64,000 nucleotides of DNA from Datura wrightii. Its lineage: Eukaryota; Streptophyta; Magnoliopsida; Solanales; Solanaceae. A program made the position numbers and the translations under genes. Shown here one piece after another: positions 9,652 through 21,417 of this stretch (positions are counted from its first letter, which is position 1; every line of letters begins with the position of its first letter). The DNA is taken from NCBI GenBank assembly GCA_035772735.1, contig JASDFA010000007.1, forward strand, positions 85,335,501-85,399,500. The letters are read 5' to 3'. The notes beneath the pieces are model-generated. The model saw only the letters and a program-made list of their open reading frames with translations. It ran no database searches and was not told where the DNA came from.

Positions 9652-12278
9652 TGTCATGCCCCGCCTTGGGGGGTATGACTGGCACCTGGTGCCCCAATAG
9701 GACCTAGACTGCTATCTGGTGAGCCTAAGCACGTCTGGTGCCTGGCTGGCTCTAACTCAAATTTTTGGAAACAAAGGGCTATATAACGACTGTAAACACA
9801 GCCTCCGGCCAACTGGCCTATAGCCACTTGTACCTGTAATAACAGCTACCCAGAAACATACTATTATAGGGGAAACCTATGCGGGCCGACAAGGCCACCA
9901 TGCTGTCTAGTCATCTGGGACTCAACAAAAGGAATACTGAACAACTACGTGACTGGCAAGGTCACCACTACTGTCAAATGAGGCCTCACACGGCGAACAT
10001 AAACTGAAATGCTAAACAGCTATAACAAACTGCACGGCCACACACGACCGGCTCATCTGACCACAAGGAAATATATACAGACTGCAAGCCTCTAGCAATA
10101 CTGATAAGATGGTCGGGACAGGGCCCCAACCTACCCATACTGTACAACAAAAGGAAATGATATAAACCTCTGAAATATCAAGCTCCGGATGACCAGAGCT
10201 GATGACTCTGCGCTGGCTAGGATCACGAGGGATCGCCTCCTCGTCTATGAGTACCTGTAGGCAAGTAATGCAGCGCCCCATCGGGCGTCAGTATCGCTGG
10301 TACTGAGTATGCAAAGCAACTGAAATAACATAACTGAATACAATAACATAACTAGAAATTCTGAATAGCAGGGGAATACTGAATCTGTAAGAACTGGTAT
10401 GAACTGAATCGGACTTCCTGTGTTGTGATAGGTTAGGAGCGTACCTGTGGACGCAGCGGCCTACTGCCTATTAACTAACATGTAGCACATAAATACATAT
10501 ATACATATATAGCAAAAAAGAGCCGATACCAACCCCCATAAGCCGGACAGCATCAAACAAGCAAACAATCTATATACCCCTTCCCGGGTCAAAACCAACC
10601 AAAAATTAGTCAGTCCACTCATCTACTCACTTCAGAGCTCCTCTACCGGCCCCCTGGGTCTTCGGCTCTGGCCATAGCCTCCGATATAAGCAACCTTGTC
10701 TGGGTCCGGAGGACTCCTGTGTAGACAGTAATAGATAGGGTCTGGATCCCTGGACACAACTCAACGGGGCTATCTGAAATCGGAGCTACACCTATAATAA
10801 CTGAATGTACAGACAATAATAGATAGGGTCTGATTCCCTGGACACAGCTCAACAGGGCTATCTGATACCGGAGCTGCACCTGTAATGCTGATCAGACAGC
10901 TATGGGGAAAGCTTCATCCCATCTTCATCCAAGCTGGGGACGGCATGCCACTCCTTGGAGCGACGTAAACCCACCCGCTCAGTGGGCGACACGATTACCA
11001 AACCAGGGGCAGCGAGGACGCTCAAAAGGGGTGCCCTCACGCCACAACAAGTCTCAACAAGAAAATAGCACATATAAATAGCAAGCATGTATAACTGAAA
11101 AAGGCTATCTGAAATCTGATTTCTTATTTTGATCTCTTTCTGTATTACACTGACTCTTTACTGATTATACTTATTCTGAAATCATTATTTAACTATGTGG
11201 CTAATCTGTAGCCAGGATACTATCTGTCTGAATAGCTAATCTGTAGCTATAAAACTATCTGTCTATCTGATCTTTCTTTACTAACTTTTATTCTGAAAAT
11301 ATGTCATTTTATTCTACAACATGTTTGCTAATCACATAATAAGCTATACTAAATCTGGAATGCTAACTCGCCCTTCGGCGCATGCTTTACTAACTTTCGG
11401 ACTTAATACGATATGGCAACACAACTCAGAATCTACTAGACTTACTTGATTCCCAATATTCAACTCCGAGAGTTACAAATACGGAGTTTACTATGATTTA
11501 CCAAGCTAAGGCTTTACTAACTTGCCGAAGAACAACTTCACATACCTTAACCTCGAGTTATCCGACTGTCGGACGGGGCTCGGTCTGTACTCCAGCTATT
11601 TCTCCCAACTGCATTCATATATACGTCAATTAATACTAAATACAGCTTTATTCTGAAGAACGATGTCACTTTCGATAAAATTATAGCCTAAACTTAGGCT
11701 TATCGAAAGACAGTCGAAAACTTGCTATTTTTCAGAAGTCCAGAAGGGAGAAGTATTCACTTCACAGCTAGGAGCACATAGACACTAGTTTGGAGAAATT
11801 CTACTTACCTTAGCCCGGTAGCTCGACGATTCGTCGGCCATATTTTGCGAAACTAAATCCGTAGGAATGCTCTCTGCTGCTAAATACCTCAGTACCTGAG
11901 GTTAATTTGAGTTTGGACTACGTTTGGTAGCGTAATAGGAAGGAAATTATCAAGGAATCTTCATCCCTTACTCCTCTCTGGTTTTTTCTCTCTGTTTTCA
12001 CTGGAAATTATAAGAATGATCTAATTTAAAACCGAAATGGGGCTTTATATACTTGGGCCTGGACAGGGCCAACGTGTCACGGAGCCAACACGGAGGCTCC
12101 ACCTCCGTGACACGTTGCCATGGCGGAGGGGCTCTGCCTCGGCTCCTTTCGCGATGGTTCGACAGGTTTCTCGTCTGGTCTTTTCCCGGGCCTTTCTCTA
12201 GCACGTATGGCTTCCAAATATGCTTAACCAGCGCACAAATAGGCCATCTAGGTGCCGGGAATCCTACGGGGTATAACA
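9652..12278 (-). repeat. LTR-C of unit A (2627 bp)
   Basis: It runs from TGTCATGCCCC to GGGGTATAACA. It is clearly the same family as LTR-B but longer and much more divergent than LTR-A is from LTR-B. Flanking bases ATATG at 12279 begin the interrupted element B and are the likely right target duplication; the left copy is outside the window. It contains the R/U5 hairpin at 10289-10305 and the promoter module at 12043-12116. An inexact repeat of the phrase 'ATAGGGTCTG.TCCCTGGACAC' occurs near 10734 and 10822. Confidence 0.88.
12043..12116 (-). promoter_or_regulatory. LTR-C core promoter: TATA box plus inverted repeat
   Basis: The sense strand has TATATAAAG (12051-12043). Upstream lies a perfect 14-bp inverted repeat, AACGTGTCACGGAG at 12071-12084 and CTCCGTGACACGTT at 12103-12116, with an 18-base loop. 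A degenerate copy of the second stem lies at about 12118-12155. Confidence 0.6.
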
Positions 12279-13106
12279 ATATGCCCTCTCCCATGACATT
12301 TATGACATTGAACGGAGTTGGAAGGTTTAGATGACTGAGGAAAAACATATTTACCTCCCTCTTTCTCATCTACTTTACCTTTTCACTTGTCTTCTTGAGG
12401 TCTAGAAGATACTTCTTCTTTTGACCATGGCTTATTGGAAATGGTGTTTGGTCGATTCCTCCATGAGCTAGCCTACTACCTTTTTTTATTTTGCTTTTCT
12501 ATTTTTACAGCCAAATCTACTAAATCATCTATAGTTACATATGGTTGTATCACTACTACATCAATTTCTTTTCTATTTAAACCATTAAGAAATCTAGCCA
12601 TAGTAGCCTCATCTTATTCTGTGCAAGTAGCTTGGATCATAGTCATATCAATAGCCTTAAAGTATTCATCAATAGTTATGGTTCCTTACTGCAATGATAG
12701 AAGATGTTGTTGTAGGTCTCTTTGAAAATAGGAAGGCACAAAACTTTTCTTTATGACTCTCTTCATCTCAGCCCAAGTAGTAATAGGTGGTTCTCTATCT
12801 TGTTGTCCTATCCCTTGTAAGCTTTTTCTACCTAATAGAAGTATAGTTAGAAAATTCAACAACAACAAGCTTAACTATCTTACCTTATGAATAGTTGTGA
12901 CCATAAAAAATGGCCTCAAATCTCCACTCCCAATCAAGGTACAAATCTGGATCTCTTGTTCTCTTAAAAGATGACATCTTCATCTTTATGCTATTTATGT
13001 TGTCATCTTCCAATCTAGCTCGTTGTCCCCTCTTATCTCTCCCTATCCTCTCTAGATTTATATCAAAATCATCAACCAAATCATATATAGGATTTTCTTG
13101 ATTCAC
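12279..13106 (-). pseudogene. Ty3-gypsy Gag fragment of element B
   Basis: Reading down from 13106 the translation gives a Gag polyprotein with several stops: IKMKMSSFKRTRDPDLYLDW, then HNYS, then VEFSNYTSI, REPPITTWAEMKRV, and MARFLNGLNRKEID further on. This order matches the retrotransposon Gag domain of Ty3-gypsy elements of the YLEWEKK..HNYSEEKKVKL type. At least four stops interrupt it. It ends abruptly at 12278 because unit A inserted there; protease and pol would lie beyond the left window edge. The exact lineage is not resolved; a chromovirus is likely. It is non-functional. Confidence 0.75.
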
Positions 13107-13855
13107 AATGGGGACATAAGGTACATTTATCCTATTTTGAGGTCTAGGATTATTTTGGGGTGGTACAACAAGTTGATTTCCCCTCCTACCTTTCAGCTAT
13201 TATCTCATGTTGTTCAGCAATGACATCCTTTATCTCTTGGAATTACTAGTTCCATCTTTCAAATTCTTGGTTCATAGCATGTAAAGTAAAATCATTCTTT
13301 CTTGGATCTCCACTTCTTAAGCATCCCTCCTTTCACCATCACTATCACCTGTATTAGACATTTTAAAGAAAATGGTGCATCACTCAAACTTTGGCTTTTT
13401 CCCTCAAATGTTCTCACCTACTCTTGCCTTTTTCTCTCAAATGACCTTTCTAAGGAGACTTTGTGAATTTATAATTAACCCCACCAAGGTCAAGTCCTTA
13501 GTAGTAAAATAAGAAATTTTGGGGCACAAAAAAAGTGAAGAACCAACCCTAGAAAGAATAAGATTTAGTTGAAACAAGACTCGAACAAAAAGGAAAGGAT
13601 TTTAGTACAAGATAAATATCTAGGATCCCCTCTTCTGGTATTCTATCAAAACCTCTCTCTTTTTTAGAAACGATTAGGTGAGGAAAATTTCTTGAAAAGC
13701 AATAATTTTTTTAATATTACTATTCACTACTACAGTTCTTTCTGAACGTTACTGTTGACTACTATGGTACCTTTTTTTACTTTTTTATTTTTACTTTTTT
13801 ACTCTTTGTTTAAGAAACTCCCAATATTATCAAGAATGGAATCTTGATATAATCA
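13107..13855. other. Non-coding leader of element B
   Basis: AT-rich sequence between the primer site and Gag of B. I see no gene; homopolymer T runs occur around 13700-13800. Confidence 0.55.
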
Positions 13856-13866
13856 CTCTGATACCA
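13856..13866 (-). promoter_or_regulatory. Primer-binding site of element B, initiator Met tRNA
   Basis: The minus strand reads TGGTATCAGAG two bases from the LTR end at 13869. Eleven bases match initiator Met tRNA; the next differs. Confidence 0.8.
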
Positions 13867-13868
13867 CT

Positions 13869-14760
13869 TGATAACATAAAAGTTGGGAATCCCGAAACTA
13901 GAGTATCAACTTAACACAAATGCATTAGCAATAAAAAGAAAACTAATTGAAAAGACTGAACTAAGAGATATAGATTTGACTAGATTCAAGTAACAACGAA
14001 TTGGCTACAGGTAAACCAAATGCCTTTACATGAGAAACTAATCAAGTTTAGAATTGGATCTTGACCGCTTCTTGAGTAAAGTTAGACAATAATTAGTAAG
14101 TGTACTAATCTCCTTCTAAGATATCAAGAAGAAACCAAAGATATCAAGAAAGAAAGTTATCTTACTACCATACACTATGAACTAGTTAAGTCGCAAGACA
14201 AATCCAAAAGTAGTCTGCCACAAAAGTTCAAAAGAACTCTAAAATATATTAATAATCAAAATCTTATCTTCATGAATTAACAAAGACCCATTTATATAGT
14301 AGTGAAGAAGAGGTTGGTCAAAAGATATCATAAGTAAAAATGATAATTCCTAGGACCTAGAAAACTAACACAAACATTATCTTGTGAAGTCAACATAGAA
14401 TAAAACAACTATTAAATAGCATAGAAGGCTTCCACACACAAAGTCCTAGGAGTCAACATAGAATAAAACGACTCTTAAATATAATTCTAGAAACTCATTA
14501 AAAAAATGTTTCAGTACTTTCTCCATTTAGGGGCTGATTTGGGCTCCATTTCATCTCGTCTTGGACTTTAATTTGGTCTTTAAATAGATGTAAGACTTGG
14601 AGAAAACATCTTCATTGGGCTTGAGATATTGTTCCATCTAATAGCTAATTCCATCCCATTAAGTTGGTCCTCAAAAATCCTTGTATTGGATCTTGTCATG
14701 GGTCCTCTTGGAACTTCCAAAGCTTCCTTAGTTGATGATGAGTTGCCATGGATGTTACCA
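13869..14760 (-). repeat. 5' LTR of element B (892 bp)
   Basis: The ends form an imperfect inverted repeat, TGATAACA at the left and TGTTACCA at the right. The left end abuts the primer site. The right end falls exactly where sequence matching the interior of the C/D-type LTR begins, so B inserted into C. A TATA-like CTATATAAATGGG lies on the minus strand near 14290. The GTGTCACGGAG module is absent. Confidence 0.78.
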
Positions 14761-15293
14761 ATTTCTTACTCAATCCTCTTGGGCTTTCAAGACCGGCTTA
14801 GAAATAAATTTATCCAGGTATGTAGGGTCATGAATGGGGGATTTCTTCCACCCTCATTCCCAATTTCTCCTCTAATTCATGAATTCAAGACTCCCATGGA
14901 GTGTATTGAAATTATAGGTTTTTAACCCAATTCCATTCAAATATCTATGCATGTTTATAGGTCAAATTATATCATGTTTCAATTTTTGAATTAAGGCTAA
15001 TGGGGTAGATTTTATTTCCAATTTAATTATGTATTCATGATTTCATGTTTTATGAAAACTATGCCCTATTATGCATGATTTATGAAATTAAGCTTATGAG
15101 TCCATAATTTCATGTATGATAAGTTAAATTATGTTTTATGATTAAAATGCATGATTTCCATAAGAAGCCTTCATAGATTTTACCGATTTTAGAGTATGAT
15201 GATTTACGCAAGTATGCATGGCTTTCAGGAATATCAAGTTTATGATTATGGCCGACTCACAAGTCAATTTTATAGCTAATGCACATATCTCAA
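14761..15293 (+). repeat. LTR of unit C, left part
   Basis: It matches the interior of the D LTR starting about 620 bases in (compare 15912 onward), for example CAGGTATGTAGG and CTAATTCATGAA, but is more diverged. It is cut on the left by B and on the right by D, and continues at 27960. Confidence 0.75.
15289..15293 (+). repeat. Target-site duplication of unit D, left copy (CTCAA)
   Basis: CTCAA directly precedes the 5' LTR and recurs at 27960-27964 directly after the 3' LTR, a perfect 5-bp duplication as made by Ty3-gypsy integrases. Confidence 0.9.
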
Positions 15294-17535
15294 TGTAATA
15301 ACCCAAAAGCCCCTAAGATCAGACTCGAGGGTTCAAGCGGAGAAAATAGGAAATTCTGCACCAGGTCACCAGACGAATCATCTAGTGACCCCTGAAGTAC
15401 CCCATGAGTTGTGGATGACTTGTGAAGTGGAGGGAAGAGTGGCAAGAACTCGTGGTTCAGGGGTGACCACGAGAGAAGCAACGACTCGTGGTCAGGGCAA
15501 CGAGTTGTTAGGATGGTCGTGGTTAGAGGTTGGCTTGGATATTGAATTTTTGGCAGTGTTTCCAATGACAAGGGCACCTCAAGTCATTATGTACACGATG
15601 AGTTATGGTGTCCCTCATGGTGATAGTAAAACTTATGGTTTATAGTGCTGGCAACGGGAGTAGAAAATGAGTCATCGTCATGGGTAACGACTCGTCTATT
15701 CCCTTGTTAGGATAGGTAGTGTGATTTTCCTGCGAATTTACTAAGGACTTTTTCATAATTCCTAAGTTCCTAGGTCCTAAACTACGTTATTTTAAACTCA
15801 CTTAGGAGTATTTTCTTAGGGTTTAAGTCATTCTAGACCAATCCCTCTCTATGCATGCAAGACTAGAAGGTTTCTAAGGGTGATCAAGTCTAGAATTCAT
15901 CAATTCTCCTCCAATTCCTTTGGGCATTCAAGAAGGTTGTGAAATCAGAAGTACCCAGGTATGTAGGATTGATTGGGAGTATTCCTTCACTCCCATGTCC
16001 AAATTCTTTTCTAATTCATGAAATTCTAAGTTGACGAATCAATGGGGTCTTAACCCAATACGTGAGATTTCCTAAGTATCCATCATGGGTAAATTCTCTT
16101 CATGTTTCTAATGTTGTCTCAAGATTCATGATCATGTTTTATAATATTTTCAATTACAAATTATGATTTCAAAGTCTTACTACTATAATGCCCAATTATT
16201 AAAGTTCATGAAAGGTTGATATAATGATCTATGGTTTCAAGTATGATGAGATGTACATGATGAGAGTATGATTTTGAATTACCCATGTTTATATTCATAT
16301 TTTGCCTATCTCAAAGCATGTACATTTTTGGGCAAGCCCATAGGATCAAGTATGTTTCATGATTTACTTTAATTTCATGTTATTAGCTTACCACATGATT
16401 TTGGAGTCTAGACTCCTACTTTTCAGCTTGTGGTATGGTTTGAGCCAAGGCTCCTCGTGAGATGTTTTCAGACTTTACATGTATGATTATGATTCAGCTT
16501 CATGAAAAGATGATGATTTAGCTTCACTGAAAAATGATGGAGAGCATATGCATGTTTTTGGGAGTAGTGTCTAGCACCGAGCAGGCTAAGGGTTCAGTCA
16601 ACCCTGTGCCTGAGAACTAATTTCCAACGTAGGTATGTTCAAATTATTTTGGAAATCCCTTGTGAGCTTTCCCTGCCCCTGAGGGGCCTTCAGCTTGATA
16701 TAGATATCATGGTAACGCCCTTAGCCCTAGAAAGTCTTTGGATGGCTCTACCTATTTGAATGTAATAGTCGAGACCACGTAAGCTCTACGTGGTAATGTC
16801 AGTTATATGATGAGTCTCCCATTATTCCTCATGATTTTCAGTTATGCATGTTAATCAGTCATGATATTATGTTTTCGGTAGGTTTGACCCAATGTCCAGC
16901 TTTACTTATTATTATCAGTTTCAGCTTTGGGTCATTTGATTTGGTTATGATACTCAACTATGTCTAAATCATGTTTTCAGATAAAAGCATGCAAGACTTA
17001 CTCTCAGAATCTTATCTTGAATATGTTTTATGATATGCATAATTTCAGTTTTTACTTAACTAGCGGTTTCACTTACCTTGCATACTCAGTACATTCCAAG
17101 TACTGACTGCATACTTTATGTTGTATCATTTCATGACACAGGATCAAACGTTCAGGTTCAGTCCTGTTGCTAGCCAGATTCTCAGAGTTAGCATTCTCAA
17201 CCTATTGGCGAGTCATCATCCTTCCAGGACCTTCTTATCAGCTTGTTATCAGTACTTTCAATTTCAGTTTATTAGTAGTTAGTTGGGGTCTTGTCCCATC
17301 AACTCGTCAGTATATAGAGGCTTATCAGCCATAATATGTATTCAGCTTCAGAACTATGTTATCTATTGAGATGTTCAAATGTTATTATATTCTCAATCTT
17401 CCGCTATTTCACATGTTCGATTTCTGCATTTATTATCTTAAGCTTTAGATGTCATGTTCATGTTATGGGTTGACTTGGAGCCTCTCGGGGTTCTTTGTCC
17501 CGTGTCTCGATCCGGGCCTTTGTTTGGTCATGAAA
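15294..17535 (+). repeat. 5' LTR of unit D (about 2242 bp)
   Basis: It begins TGTAATAACCC and ends near GGTCATGAAA, the decayed form of the GTCGTGACA end of the 3' LTR. The first 430 bases hold many short complementary motifs of the ACGAGTCGT / ACCACGAG kind. An R/U5 hairpin TCAGTAC..GTACTGA is at 17086-17106. Confidence 0.85.
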
Positions 17536-17539
17536 AACA

Positions 17540-17552
17540 TGATATCAGAGCC
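17540..17552 (+). promoter_or_regulatory. Primer-binding site of D, first copy
   Basis: TGATATCAGAGCC has one mismatch to the initiator-Met site TGGTATCAGAGCC. It follows the LTR by four bases. Confidence 0.8.
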
Positions 17553-17744
17553 TTAGGTTTTGAAGTGTCCTAGGGTGTCTGATAGCCATGTTAAGTAGAT
17601 TCTTTTTTAAGGGTGTGAAGTGTGCCACACTTATGATGAAGAGGCTACAAAACGTTTTAAGAAAATTTCCCTTCTTTCATGATCTATGTCATGCAATAAA
17701 GTCTCTCTATTCTCCTAACTCATGCTAGGCGCATTTGCAGAATC

Positions 17745-20136
17745 ATGCCTCCTCACCAAGTTAATGGAAGAAGACATGAAAATAAAAATGCCCATCAGAA
17801 TGGCAATGAAGACCGGCCCCAGCAAGTCGTACCAGTCCCCGAGGATCATGTGCCTAAGCAGGTTGCCCATGCAGCGTTTAGGAAAGCCATCCAGATGGTA
17901 GCACAAGCATTTTCCGCCCAAGTCAATCAACAGGCGATAGCGCATGTTCCCCAGAATTGGAATGCGGCAGCAGCAAGACTCAGGGACTTTATGAGGATTA
18001 ACCCTCCAGAGTTTTTCAAATCAAAGGTGGACGAGGATCCGCACAAGTTTATTAATGAAATTTAGAATACCTAGATCATGGGGGTGATGGGAGAGGAGTG
18101 CGCAGACTTTGCCTCTTATCAATTGAAAGGGGTTGCACATATCTGGTTCATACAATGGAATGATGGCCCATTGGTTGGGATGAGTTCTATACCACATTTA
18201 TGGATCGGTTCTTTCCCCAAGAGATGTGGGAGATCAAAGTAGGTGAATTTGTGAACCTAAGGCAAAACAACAAGACGGTCCAAGAGTATTCTTTAGAATT
18301 CAACCACCTATCCAAACATGCACCTGAGATAGTGATAGATCAGAGGGCTCGAGTAAGCCGGTTCGTACATGGATAGCAGACTATTTGGTCAAGGATTGCC
18401 GGACCGCAATGCTTCATCAGGATATCAATTTCTCACAGATAGTTCTATACGCCCAGTAGATAGAGTCAATACTGAAAAGTGAACAGGAGAGAGAGGCCAA
18501 GAGGGCTAGGACCGATAATTTTATGTTCTCCCAATAAAGGCCTAGTGGCGGGCATCATCAATAGTCCCACCAGATATCATTAGCCCCAGAACCGTCAGCA
18601 GCAAGTGTGCAATCATGGGGGACGAGCGTCACGCTCTTGAGGTCAGGGGAGCAGATCCATAAAGCCTAGTATTCTATCTTAAGACAGGTGTGGCAGAAGG
18701 CACACTGGTTAGTGCTTAGACGGTACAGGTGTTTGTTTCAGGTGTGGGAAGCCTGGACATATGCTCAGAGATTGTCCACCATCTAGAGAGGGCCATGGTA
18801 GAGTACGAGACCTAGCCACTAGTTCAGCAGCCCCACCAATATGCTCAGCTTAGCAGGATGCCTCCACTAGTGCCAGTGGTGGTCAGTGTCAGAACAAATT
18901 CTATGCCCTCGCATCGTTTCAGGACAAGGAGGTCTCTCCAGATGTAGTCACTATTATGTTATGAGTATTCCACCTTGATGTATATGCTTTGCTAGATCCA
19001 AGCTATCGATGATTAAGTTATAGCTCGATGGGTATATAGAAATTGCCCTATCACAGTCCTTTAGAAAGTCACCTCAGCAAATTTAGTAGAGCTAGCCATG
19101 AAAGATTTTGATGTTATCTTTGGCATGGATTGGCCACATGCACGTATACCTCAGTGAATTGTAGAACCCATGTGGTAGAGTTTCAATTTTCGGGTGAGCC
19201 AGTCCTAGAATGGAAAGGTGGTTCAGCTGTGCTTCTAGGCAGCTTCATTTCCTACCTTAAGGACAGAAAGATGGTCTCTAAAGGTTGTGTGTACCATCTA
19301 GTTAGGGTCAAAGATTCTACATATAAAACCATGACTATCCAGTCAGTTCCTATAGTGTGTGAATATCCAAAAGTGTTTCCAGATGATCTACTAAGAATTC
19401 CTCCCGAGCGGGAGATCGATTTTGGTCTTGACCTTCTTCCCGATACATAGCCTATATCTATTTTCCCTTGTAGAATGGCCCCAACTGAGCTATAGGAGTT
19501 GAAGGAGCAGTTGAAGTATCTTTTGGATAAGGGTTTCATAAGACCTAGCAAATCCCTATGGGGTGCACCAATTTCCTTTGATTAGAAGAAGGATGGTTCC
19601 CTTCGGATGTGCATTGATTATCGGCAACTAAACAAGGTCACAGTCAAGAATAGGTATCCCCTCCCCAGAATTAATGACTTATTAGACCAACTTTAGGGTG
19701 CCAAGTGTTTTTCAAAGATAGACCTCAGATCCAGATATCATCAGCTCAGGGTTAGAGAGAGTGACATCTCGAAGACAACCTTCAGAACTCGGTATGGTCA
19801 CTATGACTTTTTAGTTATGTCTTTTGGACTAACGAATGCTCCTACAAATTTTATGGATTTTATGAACAGGGTGTTCAAGCCGTATTTGGACATGTTCGTG
19901 ATTGTATTTGTAGATGACATTCTCATATACTCTCGGAGCGCAGAAGAGCATGCCGCTGATTTATGAGAGGTGCCACAGACTCTTAAGGATCGCCAGTTGT
20001 ATGCTAAATTCAGCAAGTGTGAGTTTTGGTTGAACTCGGTAGAATGTTTGGGTCATGTAGTGTATAGTGAGGGTGTACAGGTGGACTCTCAAAAGATAGA
20101 AGCCGTGAAGAATTGGCCTAAACCAGTTAGTCATTC
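17745..20136 (+). pseudogene. Gag-protease-RT remnant, D first internal copy
   Basis: It starts MPPHQVNGRRHENKN at 17745 and is open to 18065, then broken by stops and frameshifts. Recognisable parts in order: Gag domain (LRDFMRINPPEFF, later KLRQ-type sequence); zinc knuckle CFRCGKPGHMLRDCP near 18730-18780; protease region about 18940-19130; the segment before RT (SKGCVYHLVRVKD at about 19273-19312); RT motifs IDYRQLNKVTVKN, YGHYDFLVMSFGLTNAP, FVDDILIYS to about 20040. It then reads AVKNWPKPVSH and departs from any pol homology at about 20137, so RNase H and integrase are missing. The FVDD box is intact but many stops make it dead. Family: Tekay/Del-like. Confidence 0.85.
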
Positions 20137-20280
20137 GAAACGCAGGCGATCAAGCACAAAATGCCGCAACAATATGAGAGAGAAGCAGAAAGGTGGGAGT
20201 AAAAAGAAAGAGAATCGACACTTTACCGATGAAACATCAGTGACAATCCGCGACACGCCATTTAGGCGCCGGCTTAAACC
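20137..20280 (+). other. Filler DNA between broken RT and middle LTR of D
   Basis: About 144 bases with no resemblance to either flanking element part that I can see. One frame stays open through it (rich in Lys and Arg), fused to the RT end and continuing to 20299. It may be captured sequence or repair filler. Confidence 0.5.
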
Positions 20281-21206
20281 AGTACCCCAAAAGCCCTAAG
20301 ATCAGACCTGAGGGTTAAAATGGATAAAACAGAAAATTCTACATCAAGTCACAGGACGAGTCATCCAGTGACCCATGAGGAGACTTCACGAGTCACTATG
20401 TGACTCGTGAGGTGAAGGGAGAGTTGGCGACAATTAGTTGTCTGGGGGTGACCACGAAGGGAGTAACGAGTCATGCTCAGGGTAACGACTCGTTAGGTGA
20501 GTTATGGTCAAAGATGGCCAATAATTCAAGGGTTGAATTCCAAAGACAGCATGAAAGGAAGCCAAGAGTCGTGAAGTGGATCCACGACTCATGGGGTAGG
20601 TCATGGTCAGTGGCAGGTTTGGATGGTTGATTTATCACAATGTTCCCAATGAGTGGGTCACCATGAGTCATTAGCTACTCCACAAGTCGTGGTGTCCCTC
20701 GTGGTGACTGGCAGTATGGATTTTTTCTGCATTTTAGTAAGACTATTTTTGTAATTCCTAAGCTCCTAAGCCCTAACTTATGTCGTTTTAAGCTATGTTA
20801 GGGGTATCTTAAGAGGGGTAAACCTATACTAATTCATTCAAATTCAATTAGCCCTACTTTCCACTCAGTCCTATTTAGCTAGTGGTGGTGAGTCCTCATC
20901 CTTTGAGGACATTCAGTTTGATCATTGTTATGGTATTTAGTGCAAACTTTTGTCGAGCTAGTTGGGGATGCTGTCCCATCAGCTTATTAGTTATGTTAAA
21001 GGCTTTTCAGACAATATGTAGAATATCATCTTGTCAGCGTTGACTCTATTTTAGATTGATATGTATGCAGACTTCCGCTCAAGCATGTTTTATTATGTCA
21101 GTTTCCACTTGTGTATGGTTTTAGCGCTATGTTCATGCCATCAAATTGGAGCCTCTCGGGGTTCTTTGTCCCGTGTCTCGATCCGGACCTATGTTCGGGT
21201 CATGAA
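20281..21206 (+). repeat. Middle LTR of D, internally deleted (about 926 bp)
   Basis: It begins with CCCCAAAAGCCC like the other D LTRs and ends GGGTCATGAAAA before a primer site. About 1.3 kb of the middle is missing; the jump lies near 20830-20900. The ACGACTCGT-type motifs of the start are kept. Confidence 0.8.
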
Positions 21207-21211
21207 AAACT

Positions 21212-21224
21212 TTGTATCAGAGCA
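21212..21224 (+). promoter_or_regulatory. Primer-binding site of D, second copy
   Basis: TTGTATCAGAGCA has one mismatch to the initiator-Met tRNA complement and lies right after the middle LTR. Confidence 0.75.
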
Positions 21225-21417
21225 TTAGGTTTTGAAGTGTGATAGGGTGTATGAAACCTACGCTAAGTAGAGTCGTTTTCGTGGGTGAGAAGTAGCCACA
21301 CTTATGACGAAGAGGCTACAAAATGTTTTTAGGAAATTTCCCTTCTTTCATGATCTATGTCGTGCAATGAAATGTCTTTCTATCCTTCTAACTCGTGCTA
21401 TACGCGATTCCAGAATC

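Noticed and set aside
12071..12116. Rho-independent terminator-like hairpin
   Set aside because: A strong stem, but this is eukaryotic LTR promoter DNA with no T tract role; position relative to TATA suggests otherwise.
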